From: Ancrocorticia sp047501485
GTDB lineage: Bacteria; Actinomycetota; Actinomycetes; Actinomycetales; Actinomycetaceae
DNA: 64,000 bases
Direction of reading: 5' to 3'
NCBI GenBank assembly: GCA_047501485.1
Contig: JAZDRN010000010.1
Location: 1 to 64,000, forward strand
Of the stretch, positions 8,021 through 16,585 are shown piece by piece. Within the stretch, counting starts at the first letter, position 1, and every line of letters begins with the position of its first letter. Under the pieces are notes generated by a model. The model was not told where the DNA came from. It saw only the letters and a list, made by a program, of their open reading frames with translations, and searched no databases. A program made the translations under genes and the position numbers.

Positions 8021-9399
8021 TTCCACGCCGTGTGATGGGCATTGAGACCGAATTCGGCCTCACCTGTGCATCGACTCAGGGTGGGATCCCTCCGCTTGAT
8101 CCAGAAGAAGCTGCCCAGATTCTCTTCCATCCCGTCATCGAGATGGGCCGTTCCACCAACACGTTCCTCCCCAATGGCGCGCGGCTCTACCTCGACGTGG
8201 GCTCGCATCCCGAGTACGCCACGGCCGAATGCGACTCCATCGAGGACCTGCTCGCCAACGACCGCGCCGGCGATCTTCTCTTCGCCGGTCTCGCGGAGCA
8301 GGCCAATGAGCATCTGAACCAGAAAGCGATCCCCGGCAGGATTCACCTGTTCCGGAACAACCTGGACGCCCAGGGCAACTCCTTCGGCTGCCACGAGAAC
8401 TACCTCGTGCGGCGCCGCCCCGATTTCCGTGCCCGAATCTCCACCATGCTGCCCTATTTCGTGACCCGTCAGATCGTGGTGGGCGCCGGGCATCTTCAGC
8501 GCGACGACGACGGCGCGGTCACCTACGAGTTCTCACAGCGCGCGGGACAGATGTGGGACGCGATTTCCTCCGCCTCGACGCGCTCGCGCCCCATGATCAA
8601 CACCCGGGATGAGCCGCATGGAGACGCCGAGCTCTATCGGCGCATGCACGTCATCGTGGGGGACACCAACGTCGCCCAGCCGACCACGGCCCTGAAGATC
8701 GCTGCCACCGAGGCGATCCTCATCATGATCGAGGACGGCGGGATCCTCCCCAACCTCACGCTCGCCGATCCGATGGCCGCCATTCGCGCCACCAGCAAGG
8801 ATCTGAGCGGGCGAACGCCCCTGGAGCTTTCTGCGGGCGGCACTATCACCCCCATCGAGATCCAGCGGCGGGTACGCGAGGCGGTCCTCAAGCATTTCGA
8901 TCGCAAGGGCTATGTCCTGGACGAAACCCGCGCCTATCTGCTCGACCTGTGGGGCCGGGGCATCGACGCCGTCGAAGACCAGGACTTCTCCGGGATCTCC
9001 AGCGAGCTGGATTGGGCTGCCAAGCTCAGCCTGATCCAGCGCTATCAGGAGCGCGGCGGGCTTTCTTTGAACGATCCGCGTATCGCAAGGCTCAATCTTG
9101 CCTACCACGACATCACTCCAGCGGGGCTGCGCGGATCGATGGAGGCATCCGGCCTTTTGCGAACCCTGCTGCCAGAGGGAAAGGCGGAGCAGGCCAAGCA
9201 TCTCCCGCCGCAGACCACACGCGCCAAGATACGCGGTGAGTTCGTACGCAAGGCGCAGGAACTCCGCCGCGATTATATGGCGGACTGGATGAACCTCCGG
9301 CTGATGGAGGCTCGTGGCGCTCGCACCGTGGTCCTCAAGGATCCTTTCGCAACGGTCGACGCTCAGGCGGAGGCACTCATGGCGGAGATGGATGGGTGA
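8017..9399 (+). CDS. pafA: Pup-protein ligase PafA
   Basis: ATP-dependent ligase that joins the C-terminal Glu of deamidated Pup to lysines of target proteins. It has 460 residues and is homologous to Dop. The N-terminal GIETEFG gives metal-binding Glu residues. The catalytic Asp lies in NGARLYLDVGSHPEY (D60), and HENYL and INTRDEPHGD are conserved. It lacks the long Dop-loop insertion, which distinguishes it from Dop. The GTG start overlaps the pup stop, and its own stop overlaps the GTG of the FKBP gene by four bases. Confidence 0.96.
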   Translation: MIPRRVMGIETEFGLTCASTQGGIPPLDPEEAAQILFHPVIEMGRSTNTFLPNGARLYLDVGSHPEYATAECDSIEDLLANDRAGDLLFAGLAEQANEHLNQKAIPGRIHLFRNNLDAQGNSFGCHENYLVRRRPDFRARISTMLPYFVTRQIVVGAGHLQRDDDGAVTYEFSQRAGQMWDAISSASTRSRPMINTRDEPHGDAELYRRMHVIVGDTNVAQPTTALKIAATEAILIMIEDGGILPNLTLADPMAAIRATSKDLSGRTPLELSAGGTITPIEIQRRVREAVLKHFDRKGYVLDETRAYLLDLWGRGIDAVEDQDFSGISSELDWAAKLSLIQRYQERGGLSLNDPRIARLNLAYHDITPAGLRGSMEASGLLRTLLPEGKAEQAKHLPPQTTRAKIRGEFVRKAQELRRDYMADWMNLRLMEARGARTVVLKDPFATVDAQAEALMAEMDG

Positions 9400-10247
9400 A
9401 CGCTCGCAGGGTTTTGGCGGCACTGTGCATCGCTCTCATGGCACTGACCGGTTGCACCGATTCGGCGGAGGACCTCGACGTGACCGTCAACGGCGAGTTG
9501 GGCGCGCCCCTGACCGTCTCGCTCACGGGGTCACGGGTGCCCGATGATCTCGTCAGCCAGACCCTGATCGAAGGCGAGGGCGCTGAAATCGTCGATGGCG
9601 GCCCCGTCCTGTTTCGCGCGACGTCCTTCGATTCCCGCAATGGGGAGATCATCGACGAGACCGGCGATCTTCGTTTGACGACGGCGAACTCTGATGGATT
9701 GGGCGGTCTGTCCGGCCAGATCGTCGGGAAGAGCGAAGGCAGCCGGATTCTGATCATTCGGCCGGGCCCCGGTTCCGGGCACGAAGCCGCTGAGCTCATC
9801 GTCGTCGACATTCTCAGCACGGTTGCGCAGGGTGAAGAGGCGTCGGTGCCTGATAACCCGCCGGAGGGAATGCCCGAGATCGGCGTCTCCGACGACGGCG
9901 TACCGGAGATCGTCGAAGGCGGGGGAGCAATCCCGGAACTGGCGGTGGTGCCGCTTATCGAGGGCGATGGCGCCCAGGCGACGGAAGAGGACATCCTGGT
10001 CATCCAGTATGTCCTTGCGGATGACAAGGGCAGCGTGCTCGACAGCACGTGGGCTGGCGACGGCCCGGTGACGGTCGAGATGTCCGAGCTGATGGAGGGC
10101 CTGCGTGTGGGCATCACGGATCAGCACGTCGGTTCGCGCGTGCTGCTGCTCATCCCGAGCGCGAAGGCTACGGGTGAGGGCGACCGGGTCGCGATCGTCG
10201 ACATCCTCGGAGTCATGGACTCTCCGACGGAGTCCCCGGAAGACTAG
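9396..10247 (+). CDS. Lipoprotein with two FKBP-type peptidyl-prolyl isomerase domains
   Basis: Protein of 283 residues. The N-terminus is a lipoprotein signal (ALCIALMALTGC, lipobox LTGC), so it should be anchored outside the membrane. Two FKBP-like repeats follow, at roughly residues 40-150 and 165-278. Each has the VLF/VIQY strand, a central helix (GLSGQIVGKSEG; LMEGLRVGITDQHVGS) and the SRxLLLIP or SRILIIRP strand. Such a gene directly after pafA is common in actinobacteria. It probably assists folding of exported proteins. The GTG start overlaps the pafA stop (GTGA). Its TAG stop shares a CTAG with the stop of the convergent kinase gene. Confidence 0.85.
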   Translation: MNARRVLAALCIALMALTGCTDSAEDLDVTVNGELGAPLTVSLTGSRVPDDLVSQTLIEGEGAEIVDGGPVLFRATSFDSRNGEIIDETGDLRLTTANSDGLGGLSGQIVGKSEGSRILIIRPGPGSGHEAAELIVVDILSTVAQGEEASVPDNPPEGMPEIGVSDDGVPEIVEGGGAIPELAVVPLIEGDGAQATEEDILVIQYVLADDKGSVLDSTWAGDGPVTVEMSELMEGLRVGITDQHVGSRVLLLIPSAKATGEGDRVAIVDILGVMDSPTESPED

Positions 10248-10882
10248 ATTCTCCAGGTGGCGTGCGCCGGTGAGTCGTGCTCCGCGAGCAGCTCGCTTTC
10301 CTGCGCCGCCCAGAGATCCCACCAGCGGCTGGGATCGCCCTCTCTGGCTGCGACTCGGGAGCGTCGTAGCGCTTCGGAGGCGTCGATCCAGACGGAGGCG
10401 TCGAGAAGCGGGGCAAGAGGTCCGCTGGACGAACCGCATCCCACGAGCAACAGGACCCGGGCGGTTCCCGTCTCGGGGAAGCGCAGTTCGGTGCCCCACC
10501 GTTCGCGATGCCAATCCCAGGGGCGTGCCGTGACCCATCCGCGCTTTCTGAAGGGAGCGACGATATCCTCGGCGATTGCACGAACTCCCTCGGTCAGCCC
10601 GCTCCACCCCTCGACGAAGTTCTCGACTTCGAGGCAGAGCAGGCTCCGTGTCTCCTCCGGCGTAGCTGCGCGCAGGTCCTGCCCGTGCCAACGCAGCTCC
10701 AGTTCCCGCGCTATCTCTCTGGCGAGGGTCGTCTTGCCCGCACCGGAGCGCCCATCGATGGCGATGACGACGCGGCTCGTCATACCGTCGATGAATTCCG
10801 CGATGTCCTCTGGTTTTCCTGCGGCGTACTGCTGGTGCGGAGAACTGGGCGCGGAACTGGACGGGGTCATGGACATCAGCAT
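10244..10882 (-). CDS. Uridine kinase-like P-loop phosphotransferase
   Basis: Cytoplasmic protein of 212 residues with a kinase P-loop, IDGRSGAGKTTLAREIA. The later ARVLLLVGCGSSSG and the DASVWIDAS strand fit the AAA_18/uridine kinase-like group found in actinobacteria. The substrate is not evident. It is convergent with the FKBP gene, and the two stop codons are nested in one CTAG. The ATG at 10882 is the longest start. In-frame ATGs at 10876 and 10870 are equally possible because no strong Shine-Dalgarno is seen. Confidence 0.7.
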   Translation of the reverse strand: MLMSMTPSSSAPSSPHQQYAAGKPEDIAEFIDGMTSRVVIAIDGRSGAGKTTLAREIARELELRWHGQDLRAATPEETRSLLCLEVENFVEGWSGLTEGVRAIAEDIVAPFRKRGWVTARPWDWHRERWGTELRFPETGTARVLLLVGCGSSSGPLAPLLDASVWIDASEALRRSRVAAREGDPSRWWDLWAAQESELLAEHDSPAHATWRI

Positions 10883-10923
10883 ATCCGGGGTAACCTGTCT
10901 GTGAGCACAGCGAGAGGAGCACG

Positions 10924-11694
10924 ATGGCAGTCGCCGTTCGCGTTATCCCCTGCTTGGACGTCTCGAATGGACGGGTCGTCAAGGGGGTCAATTTCCGTAA
11001 CCTGCGAGATGCGGGCGATCCGGTGGAATTAGCCCGGACCTATGACAAGGATCGAGCGGACGAGCTCACCTTCCTCGACGTCTCGGCGACGAAGGAGGGC
11101 CGCGGCACCATGCTCGATGTAGTGCGCCAGACCGCCGAGCAGGTCTTCGTTCCCCTCACCGTGGGCGGCGGTATCCGAAGCGTCGAGGATGTACGGATTC
11201 TCCTGGAAGCAGGGGCCGACAAGATAGAGATCAACAGCGCGGCCGTCGCCCGCCCGGAACTCATCACCGAGATCGCGGACCAGTTCGGCAACCAGGTGAT
11301 CGTGCTCTCGCTGGACGCGCGCCGCGTCTCCGGCGACACGGTGACGCCGTCGGGCTACGAGGTGACCACCCACGCCGGCAAGACGGGCACCGGCATCGAC
11401 GCGCTGGAGTGGGCTCGACTGGGAGAGGAGCTCGGTGCCGGCGAGATCCTGCTGAACTCGATGGATGCCGATGGCACCGAGAGCGGCTTCGACCTGGAGA
11501 TGACGGCAGACATCCGCGCGGTCTCCCGCCTGCCCCTCATCGCATCGGGCGGCGCGGGCAAGGTCGAGGACTTCTCTGCCGCTGTTCGTGCCGGAGCCGA
11601 TGCTGTTCTCGCCGCTTCCGTGTTCCACTTCGGTACGCTGACAATCGGCGAGGTCAAGGACCACCTGCGGTCGGAAGGCTTTGAAGTCCGATGA
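10924..11694 (+). CDS. hisF: Imidazole glycerol phosphate synthase, cyclase subunit
   Basis: TIM-barrel cyclase that uses ammonia from HisH to form imidazole glycerol phosphate and AICAR in histidine synthesis. It has 256 residues. The first strand holds RVIPCLDVSNGRVVKG with catalytic Asp12, and the second catalytic Asp lies in VLSLDARR. The phosphate-binding loops GGGIRS and IASGGAGKVEDF are intact. GAGAGGAG precedes the ATG. The stop overlaps the hisI start (ATGA), beginning a run of six his and trp genes mostly coupled this way. hisH and hisA are not in the window. Confidence 0.96.
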   Translation: MAVAVRVIPCLDVSNGRVVKGVNFRNLRDAGDPVELARTYDKDRADELTFLDVSATKEGRGTMLDVVRQTAEQVFVPLTVGGGIRSVEDVRILLEAGADKIEINSAAVARPELITEIADQFGNQVIVLSLDARRVSGDTVTPSGYEVTTHAGKTGTGIDALEWARLGEELGAGEILLNSMDADGTESGFDLEMTADIRAVSRLPLIASGGAGKVEDFSAAVRAGADAVLAASVFHFGTLTIGEVKDHLRSEGFEVR

Positions 11695-12065
11695 ACGATG
11701 AGTTGCCAGCGGGACTGCGGGAACGGCTCCGATTCGACCGAGCGGGCTTGATCGCCGCGGTGATCCAGGACCACGAGAACGACGACGTTCTGATGGTCGG
11801 ATACATGAACGACATCGCCCTGGCCCGTACCCTGACGTCGGGGCGAGTCTGGTTCTGGTCTCGTTCGCGCCAGGAGTATTGGCGCAAGGGCGATACCTCC
11901 GGTCACGTCCAGCTTGTGCGCCGCGTCCAACTGGACTGCGATGGCGATTGCCTTCTGGTGCGAGTCGAACAGGTGGGCGCCGCCTGCCACACCGGGACAC
12001 GCACCTGCTTCGAGGCGGGTGGGGACATTTCTATAACCGGAGAGATAGCGAGGGAGGACGTATGA
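11691..12065 (+). CDS. hisI: Phosphoribosyl-AMP cyclohydrolase
   Basis: Opens the purine ring of phosphoribosyl-AMP in histidine synthesis. It has 124 residues, the length of a stand-alone HisI without the HisE pyrophosphohydrolase domain. The zinc and magnesium ligands are visible in QLDCDGDC, CHTG and RTCF, and SRQEYWRKGDTSGH is the signature loop. It overlaps hisF and trpE by four bases on each side (ATGA). Confidence 0.96.
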   Translation: MNDELPAGLRERLRFDRAGLIAAVIQDHENDDVLMVGYMNDIALARTLTSGRVWFWSRSRQEYWRKGDTSGHVQLVRRVQLDCDGDCLLVRVEQVGAACHTGTRTCFEAGGDISITGEIAREDV

Positions 12066-13672
12066 CGGCATACGACGGACCAGCGCATCTGGCTTGGGGA
12101 GACGTCTGGCCCTCCCTTGAGGAGTTCTCCGAGTTGGCGCGTACCCGCCGCGTCATTCCCGTCGTCGAGAAGCTGCTGCTGGACGATCCGGCACCGCTGG
12201 GAATCTTCCGCCGTCTGGCGGAAGGAACGGGAACCTTCATCTTGGAATCCGCCGAGCACGACGGCTCGTGGAACCGCTGGTCCTTCGTGGGTGTGCGTTC
12301 GCTCGCCCAGTTGATCGCTCGGCAGGGGCAGGCGCACTGGGAGGGCCAGGTTCCGCTCGGCCTTGACGTCGAGGGTCCGACGACGCAACTTCTCGCCTCC
12401 GCGCTAGAGGCTCTGCACACCGAGACTCTGCCCGGACTGCCCCCTCTCACCGGTGGCCTCGTGGGAGCGCTCGGCTGGGACACCCTTTTCGACTGGGAGC
12501 CGAAGCTGTCCCGGCAGGCGCCGCGCGAACTCGACGTTCCCGATGCCGTCATGTGCCTGACCACGGATATGGTCGCCGTCGATCACCAGGAGGGAACCGT
12601 CTGGCTCATCTCCAACGCTGTCAACTCGAACAACACGGGTGACGGCGTCGAGCGCGCCTACAAGAGGGCCCGCGCTCGCCTTGCGGAGATGGAGGCGGCC
12701 TTGGAGCGGCCGGAACCCTTGCACGCCATGCGGCGGGTAGCGGTCCCGGAGGCACAGCCGGTCCTGCGCACCTCGCAGGCCGATTTCGAGGAAGCGGTGC
12801 GCAAGGGCAAGGAGGCGATCCGCGACGGCGAGGTCTTCCAGGTGGTGCTCTCCCAGCGCGCGGATATCGAGTGCGAGGCCGACCCGCTCGACGTCTACCG
12901 GGTGCTTCGCACGGTGAACCCGAGTCCCTACATGTACTGTCTACGACTGGCCGACGGCACGGACGAGGGATTCGCCGTCGTCGGCTCGTCCCCGGAGACT
13001 CTCATGCGGTTGGAGGAGGGAACGGTCACCACGTTCCCCATCGCCGGTTCGCGCCCTCGGGGGCGCACGCTCGGCGAGGACCGCGACCTTGCCGAGGAGC
13101 TGCTCGCCGACCCCAAGGAACTGTCCGAACATGTCATGCTCGTGGACTTGGCCCGCAACGATCTGGCCAAGGTATGCGATCCCGGGACGGTCGAGGTGAT
13201 CGAGCTGATGGAGGTCAAGAGATACAGCCATATCATGCATATCTCCTCCACGGTGTCGGGGCGCTTGGCCGAGAACGTCCGTGCGGTGGACTGCCTGGCC
13301 GCGACCTTCCCGGCGGGAACGCTCTCCGGAGCGCCCAAGCCGCGCGCCATCGAAATCATCGACGAGTTGGAAGTGTCGCGCCGCGGCATCTATGGTGGAG
13401 TGATCGGTTACTTTGACTTTTCAGGTAACGCGGATCTGGCCATTGCCATTCGCACCGCCGTCATCTCCCACGGGAGAGCGTCGGTGCAGGCCGGGGCGGG
13501 GATTGTGGCGGATTCCGTTCCGGAGACGGAGTTCATCGAGTCGAAGAACAAGGCTGCGGCCGCCGTTCGTTCGATTCAAATCGCAGGTACGTTGCTTCGC
13601 GTTGACGGCCCCGATACAGCCGTTGCCAGCGGGTCGCGGTTCGGTTTGTCCGAAGGGATGGAGGAAGCATGA
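12062..13672 (+). CDS. trpE: Anthranilate synthase component I
   Basis: Converts chorismate to anthranilate, the first step of tryptophan synthesis. I place the start at ATG 12062, overlapping the hisI stop, which gives 536 residues. A reading frame extends upstream through hisI but is not coding there. The feedback-binding ILESAE segment is near the N-terminus, and the chorismate-binding region contains FPIAGSRPRG, DLARNDL, FPAGTLSGAPK and GGVIGYFDFSGNADLAIAIR. The glutaminase partner TrpG is not encoded nearby. No leader peptide or attenuator is possible because of the overlap. Confidence 0.95.
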   Translation: MTAYDGPAHLAWGDVWPSLEEFSELARTRRVIPVVEKLLLDDPAPLGIFRRLAEGTGTFILESAEHDGSWNRWSFVGVRSLAQLIARQGQAHWEGQVPLGLDVEGPTTQLLASALEALHTETLPGLPPLTGGLVGALGWDTLFDWEPKLSRQAPRELDVPDAVMCLTTDMVAVDHQEGTVWLISNAVNSNNTGDGVERAYKRARARLAEMEAALERPEPLHAMRRVAVPEAQPVLRTSQADFEEAVRKGKEAIRDGEVFQVVLSQRADIECEADPLDVYRVLRTVNPSPYMYCLRLADGTDEGFAVVGSSPETLMRLEEGTVTTFPIAGSRPRGRTLGEDRDLAEELLADPKELSEHVMLVDLARNDLAKVCDPGTVEVIELMEVKRYSHIMHISSTVSGRLAENVRAVDCLAATFPAGTLSGAPKPRAIEIIDELEVSRRGIYGGVIGYFDFSGNADLAIAIRTAVISHGRASVQAGAGIVADSVPETEFIESKNKAAAAVRSIQIAGTLLRVDGPDTAVASGSRFGLSEGMEEA

Positions 13673-14490
13673 CAACGGTCTTGGAGAGCATTATCGCTGG
13701 CGTTCGGGAGGATCTCGCGCTCCGCGAGGCCAAGGTGAGCCTGGACCAGCTCAAGGAGCGGGCTTCCCGGATTCCGGGAGCTCTCAACGCCGAGGCGGCT
13801 TTGCGCGGTGGAGATCACCGCAGTGTCACCATCATCGCCGAGTGCAAGCGCTCCAGCCCTTCCAAGGGTCCATTGGCAGCCATCGCGGATCCGGCGGAGC
13901 TTGCAGCATCCTACGAGGCGGGCGGTGCCGCGGCGATCTCGGTTCTCACAGAGGAGCGTCGCTTCGACGGGTCGCTCGACGATCTGGACGCCGTGCGCGC
14001 CCGCGTTGACATCCCGATCCTGCGCAAGGATTTCATCGTCACTCCCTACCAGATCTGGGAAGCGCGTGCTCACGGCGCCGACATGGTGCTGTTGATCGTC
14101 GCGGCGCTGGAGCAGACGGTACTGACCTCCTACGTGGAGCGGATTCACTCGCTGGGAATGACGGCGCTGGTGGAGGCCCACGACCGCGAGGAGGCGCGCC
14201 GGGCCATCGACGCCGGAGCTCACGTCATCGGGGTCAATGCCCGCAACCTCAAGACGCTGGACGTGGATCGTTCGGTGTTCGAGCAGGTGGTCGAGATCCT
14301 GCCCAACCACATCATTCGTATCGCGGAATCGGGCGTGCGCGGCCCGCAGGACGTCGTCAACTACGCCCGCTCGGGCGCCGACGCCGTCCTGGTAGGAGAG
14401 GCTCTGGTCACCAGCGGCGATCCGCGCACCGCCATTCGGGACATGGTCGCCGTCGGCCAGCATCCGTCCCTCGATGCCATGGAGAGGTAA
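13669..14490 (+). CDS. trpC: Indole-3-glycerol phosphate synthase
   Basis: TIM-barrel enzyme of 273 residues that closes the indole ring. ECKRSSPSKG, ILRKDFIVTPYQ, GVNARNLKTL and IAESGV carry the catalytic Lys and Glu residues and the phosphate loop. It is monofunctional, with no fused TrpF. In many actinobacteria the TrpF step is done by the HisA homologue PriA, so a missing trpF here is not surprising. It overlaps trpE by four bases and is 2 bases from trpB. Confidence 0.96.
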   Translation: MTTVLESIIAGVREDLALREAKVSLDQLKERASRIPGALNAEAALRGGDHRSVTIIAECKRSSPSKGPLAAIADPAELAASYEAGGAAAISVLTEERRFDGSLDDLDAVRARVDIPILRKDFIVTPYQIWEARAHGADMVLLIVAALEQTVLTSYVERIHSLGMTALVEAHDREEARRAIDAGAHVIGVNARNLKTLDVDRSVFEQVVEILPNHIIRIAESGVRGPQDVVNYARSGADAVLVGEALVTSGDPRTAIRDMVAVGQHPSLDAMER

Positions 14491-14492
14491 TC

Positions 14493-15719
14493 GTGACTGA
14501 AGCACTCGGGGCAGTCTCAGGCCCCTATTTCGGAGAATTCGGTGGGCGTTTCGTACCCGAGGCGCTCATAGCGGCACTCGAGGATCTCTCACAGGCGTGG
14601 GATCGACTCAAGGAGGATCCGGAGTTCCGCGCGGAGCTGGATCACCTGCATCGCACGTATTCCGGGCGTCCCTCTATCATCACGGAAGTACCGAAGTTCT
14701 CCAAGCATGCGGGAGACGCTCGCATCATCCTCAAGCGGGAGGACCTCAACCACACCGGTTCTCACAAGATCAACAATGTGCTCGGCCAGGCCCTTCTGAC
14801 GAAGGCTGTGGGTAAGACTCGCATCATTGCGGAGACCGGCGCGGGCCAGCACGGAGTGGCGACGGCGACCGCCGCCGCACTGCTCGGCCTGGACTGCACG
14901 ATCTACATGGGCGCCGAGGATGTACGCAGGCAGGCCTTGAATGTGGCCCGCATGGAGCTGCTGGGAACCAAGGTCATCTCGGTGACGGCGGGCTCGGCCA
15001 CGCTCAAGGACGCCATCAACGAGGCCTTCCGCGATTGGGTGACCAACGTGGATTCCACCAACTATCTCTTCGGCACGGCGGCGGGCCCGCATCCGTTCCC
15101 GGCTCTCGTGCGCGATCTGCAGAAGATCATCGGCGAGGAGGCCCGCGCCCAGGTCCTGGAACTGACCGGCCGCCTTCCGGACATGGTGTGCGCCTGCATC
15201 GGTGGCGGTTCCAACGCTATCGGTATGTTCAACGCCTTCCTCGACGATCCCATGGTGCGCCTGTACGGCTTCGAGGCCGGCGGCGAGGGCATCGCTTCGG
15301 GTAAGACCGCTGCCTCTATGAACGCCGGTACGCTGGGCATCTTCCAGGGGTCGAAAAGCTTCCTCATGCAGGACGAGGACGGCCAGACCGTCGCCTCGCA
15401 TTCGATTTCCGCCGGGCTGGACTATCCCGGCGTTGGCCCGGAGCATGCGTGGTTGTCGACGATCGGGAGAGCGGAATATCGTCCGATCAGCGACGGCGAG
15501 GCGATGGAGGCCTTCCGGCTCTTGTGCCGCGAGGAGGGAATCATCCCGGCCATAGAATCGGCGCACGCTCTGGCAGGAGCCATCAGGTTGGGCCTGCAGG
15601 CCAAGGAGGCGGGTGAGCCGGCGCCGACGATTCTAGTCAATCTTTCCGGCCGTGGTGACAAGGACGTCGAGACCGCCATGGAATTCTTCGGAATTGAAGG
15701 AAAGGGCGAGGAGCTGTGA
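14493..15719 (+). CDS. trpB: Tryptophan synthase beta chain
   Basis: PLP enzyme that condenses indole with serine. It has 408 residues. FGGRFVPE is at the N-terminus, the PLP Lys is in NHTGSHKINN (K92), GAGQHG is the conserved loop, and CIGGGSNAIG binds the PLP phosphate. The GTG start lies two bases after the trpC stop. The stop overlaps the trpA GTG by four bases, fitting a TrpA-TrpB complex made in equal amounts. Confidence 0.97.
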   Translation: MTEALGAVSGPYFGEFGGRFVPEALIAALEDLSQAWDRLKEDPEFRAELDHLHRTYSGRPSIITEVPKFSKHAGDARIILKREDLNHTGSHKINNVLGQALLTKAVGKTRIIAETGAGQHGVATATAAALLGLDCTIYMGAEDVRRQALNVARMELLGTKVISVTAGSATLKDAINEAFRDWVTNVDSTNYLFGTAAGPHPFPALVRDLQKIIGEEARAQVLELTGRLPDMVCACIGGGSNAIGMFNAFLDDPMVRLYGFEAGGEGIASGKTAASMNAGTLGIFQGSKSFLMQDEDGQTVASHSISAGLDYPGVGPEHAWLSTIGRAEYRPISDGEAMEAFRLLCREEGIIPAIESAHALAGAIRLGLQAKEAGEPAPTILVNLSGRGDKDVETAMEFFGIEGKGEEL

Positions 15720-16507
15720 GAACCGGTGAAGCAATCGACGCCCGTAAGGGCAAGAACGCCGCGGCGTTCGTAGGCTACCTGCCCGCGGGTTTCCCCGACC
15801 TCGACCGCGGCATTCGCGCGGCACAGGAACTTGCCCGTGCGGGAGCGGACATCATCGAGCTCGGTCTGCCCTATTCCGATCCCAGTATGGACGGCGGCAT
15901 CATCCAGGCTGCCGGTCAGAGAGCGCTTGCCGGTGGATTCAAGGTGGGCAATGTGTTCCGGGCGGTGGAGGCCGTGGCTGAGGCCGGCGCCGTGCCGCTC
16001 ATCATGACCTACTACAATCTGATCTTCCGTTACGGAGTGGATGACTTCGCCCGGGACTTCTCCAATGCCGGGGGAGCGGGCCTCATCACGCCGGATCTCA
16101 TTCCCGACGAGGCAACGGACTGGATCGAGGCATCGGACCGGTTCGATCTGGATCGGGTTTTCCTGGTTGCGCAGTCCTCCCGCGACGATCGGCTGGCTGC
16201 CACCGCGGCGGCCTCACGAGGCTTCGTCTATGCGGCGTCGACGATGGGCGTCACCGGTACCCGCGACTCCCTCGATGCCGGTGCCCGGAATCTGGTCGAG
16301 CGCACCCGTGCTGCCGGCGCGGAGAGGGTGTGCGTGGGCATCGGGGTATCCAACGCGGATCAAGCGCGCGAAGTGGCGGCTTATGCCGACGGCGTGATTG
16401 TCGGTTCAGCCCTCGTTCGCTGTCTTTTCGACGACCACGAGGCCGCGGCCCTGCGCGAGCTGCGCCGCACCGCAGAGGAACTGGCGGCTGGAGCGCACGG
16501 AGAATAA
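15716..16507 (+). CDS. trpA: Tryptophan synthase alpha chain
   Basis: Cleaves indole-3-glycerol phosphate and channels indole to TrpB. It has 263 residues. YLPAGFPD leads the first strand, and the catalytic Glu48 and Asp59 lie in IIELGLPYSDPSMDGG. FVYAASTMGVTGTR is the phosphate-binding region. The GTG start overlaps trpB. It is the last gene of the his-trp run. The following 78 bases hold only a short palindrome, cgcttaagcg, and no clear terminator. Confidence 0.96.
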   Translation: MRTGEAIDARKGKNAAAFVGYLPAGFPDLDRGIRAAQELARAGADIIELGLPYSDPSMDGGIIQAAGQRALAGGFKVGNVFRAVEAVAEAGAVPLIMTYYNLIFRYGVDDFARDFSNAGGAGLITPDLIPDEATDWIEASDRFDLDRVFLVAQSSRDDRLAATAAASRGFVYAASTMGVTGTRDSLDAGARNLVERTRAAGAERVCVGIGVSNADQAREVAAYADGVIVGSALVRCLFDDHEAAALRELRRTAEELAAGAHGE

Positions 16508-16585
16508 CGATCGGTTCCAGCGGAACTTAACTTGCGCTTAAGCGGGACTCACGAGCGGCACAGGAGAAGCACCAATACTGGGTGA

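Noticed and set aside
12000..12070. Tryptophan attenuator or leader peptide before trpE
   Set aside because: trpE overlaps hisI by four bases, leaving no leader.
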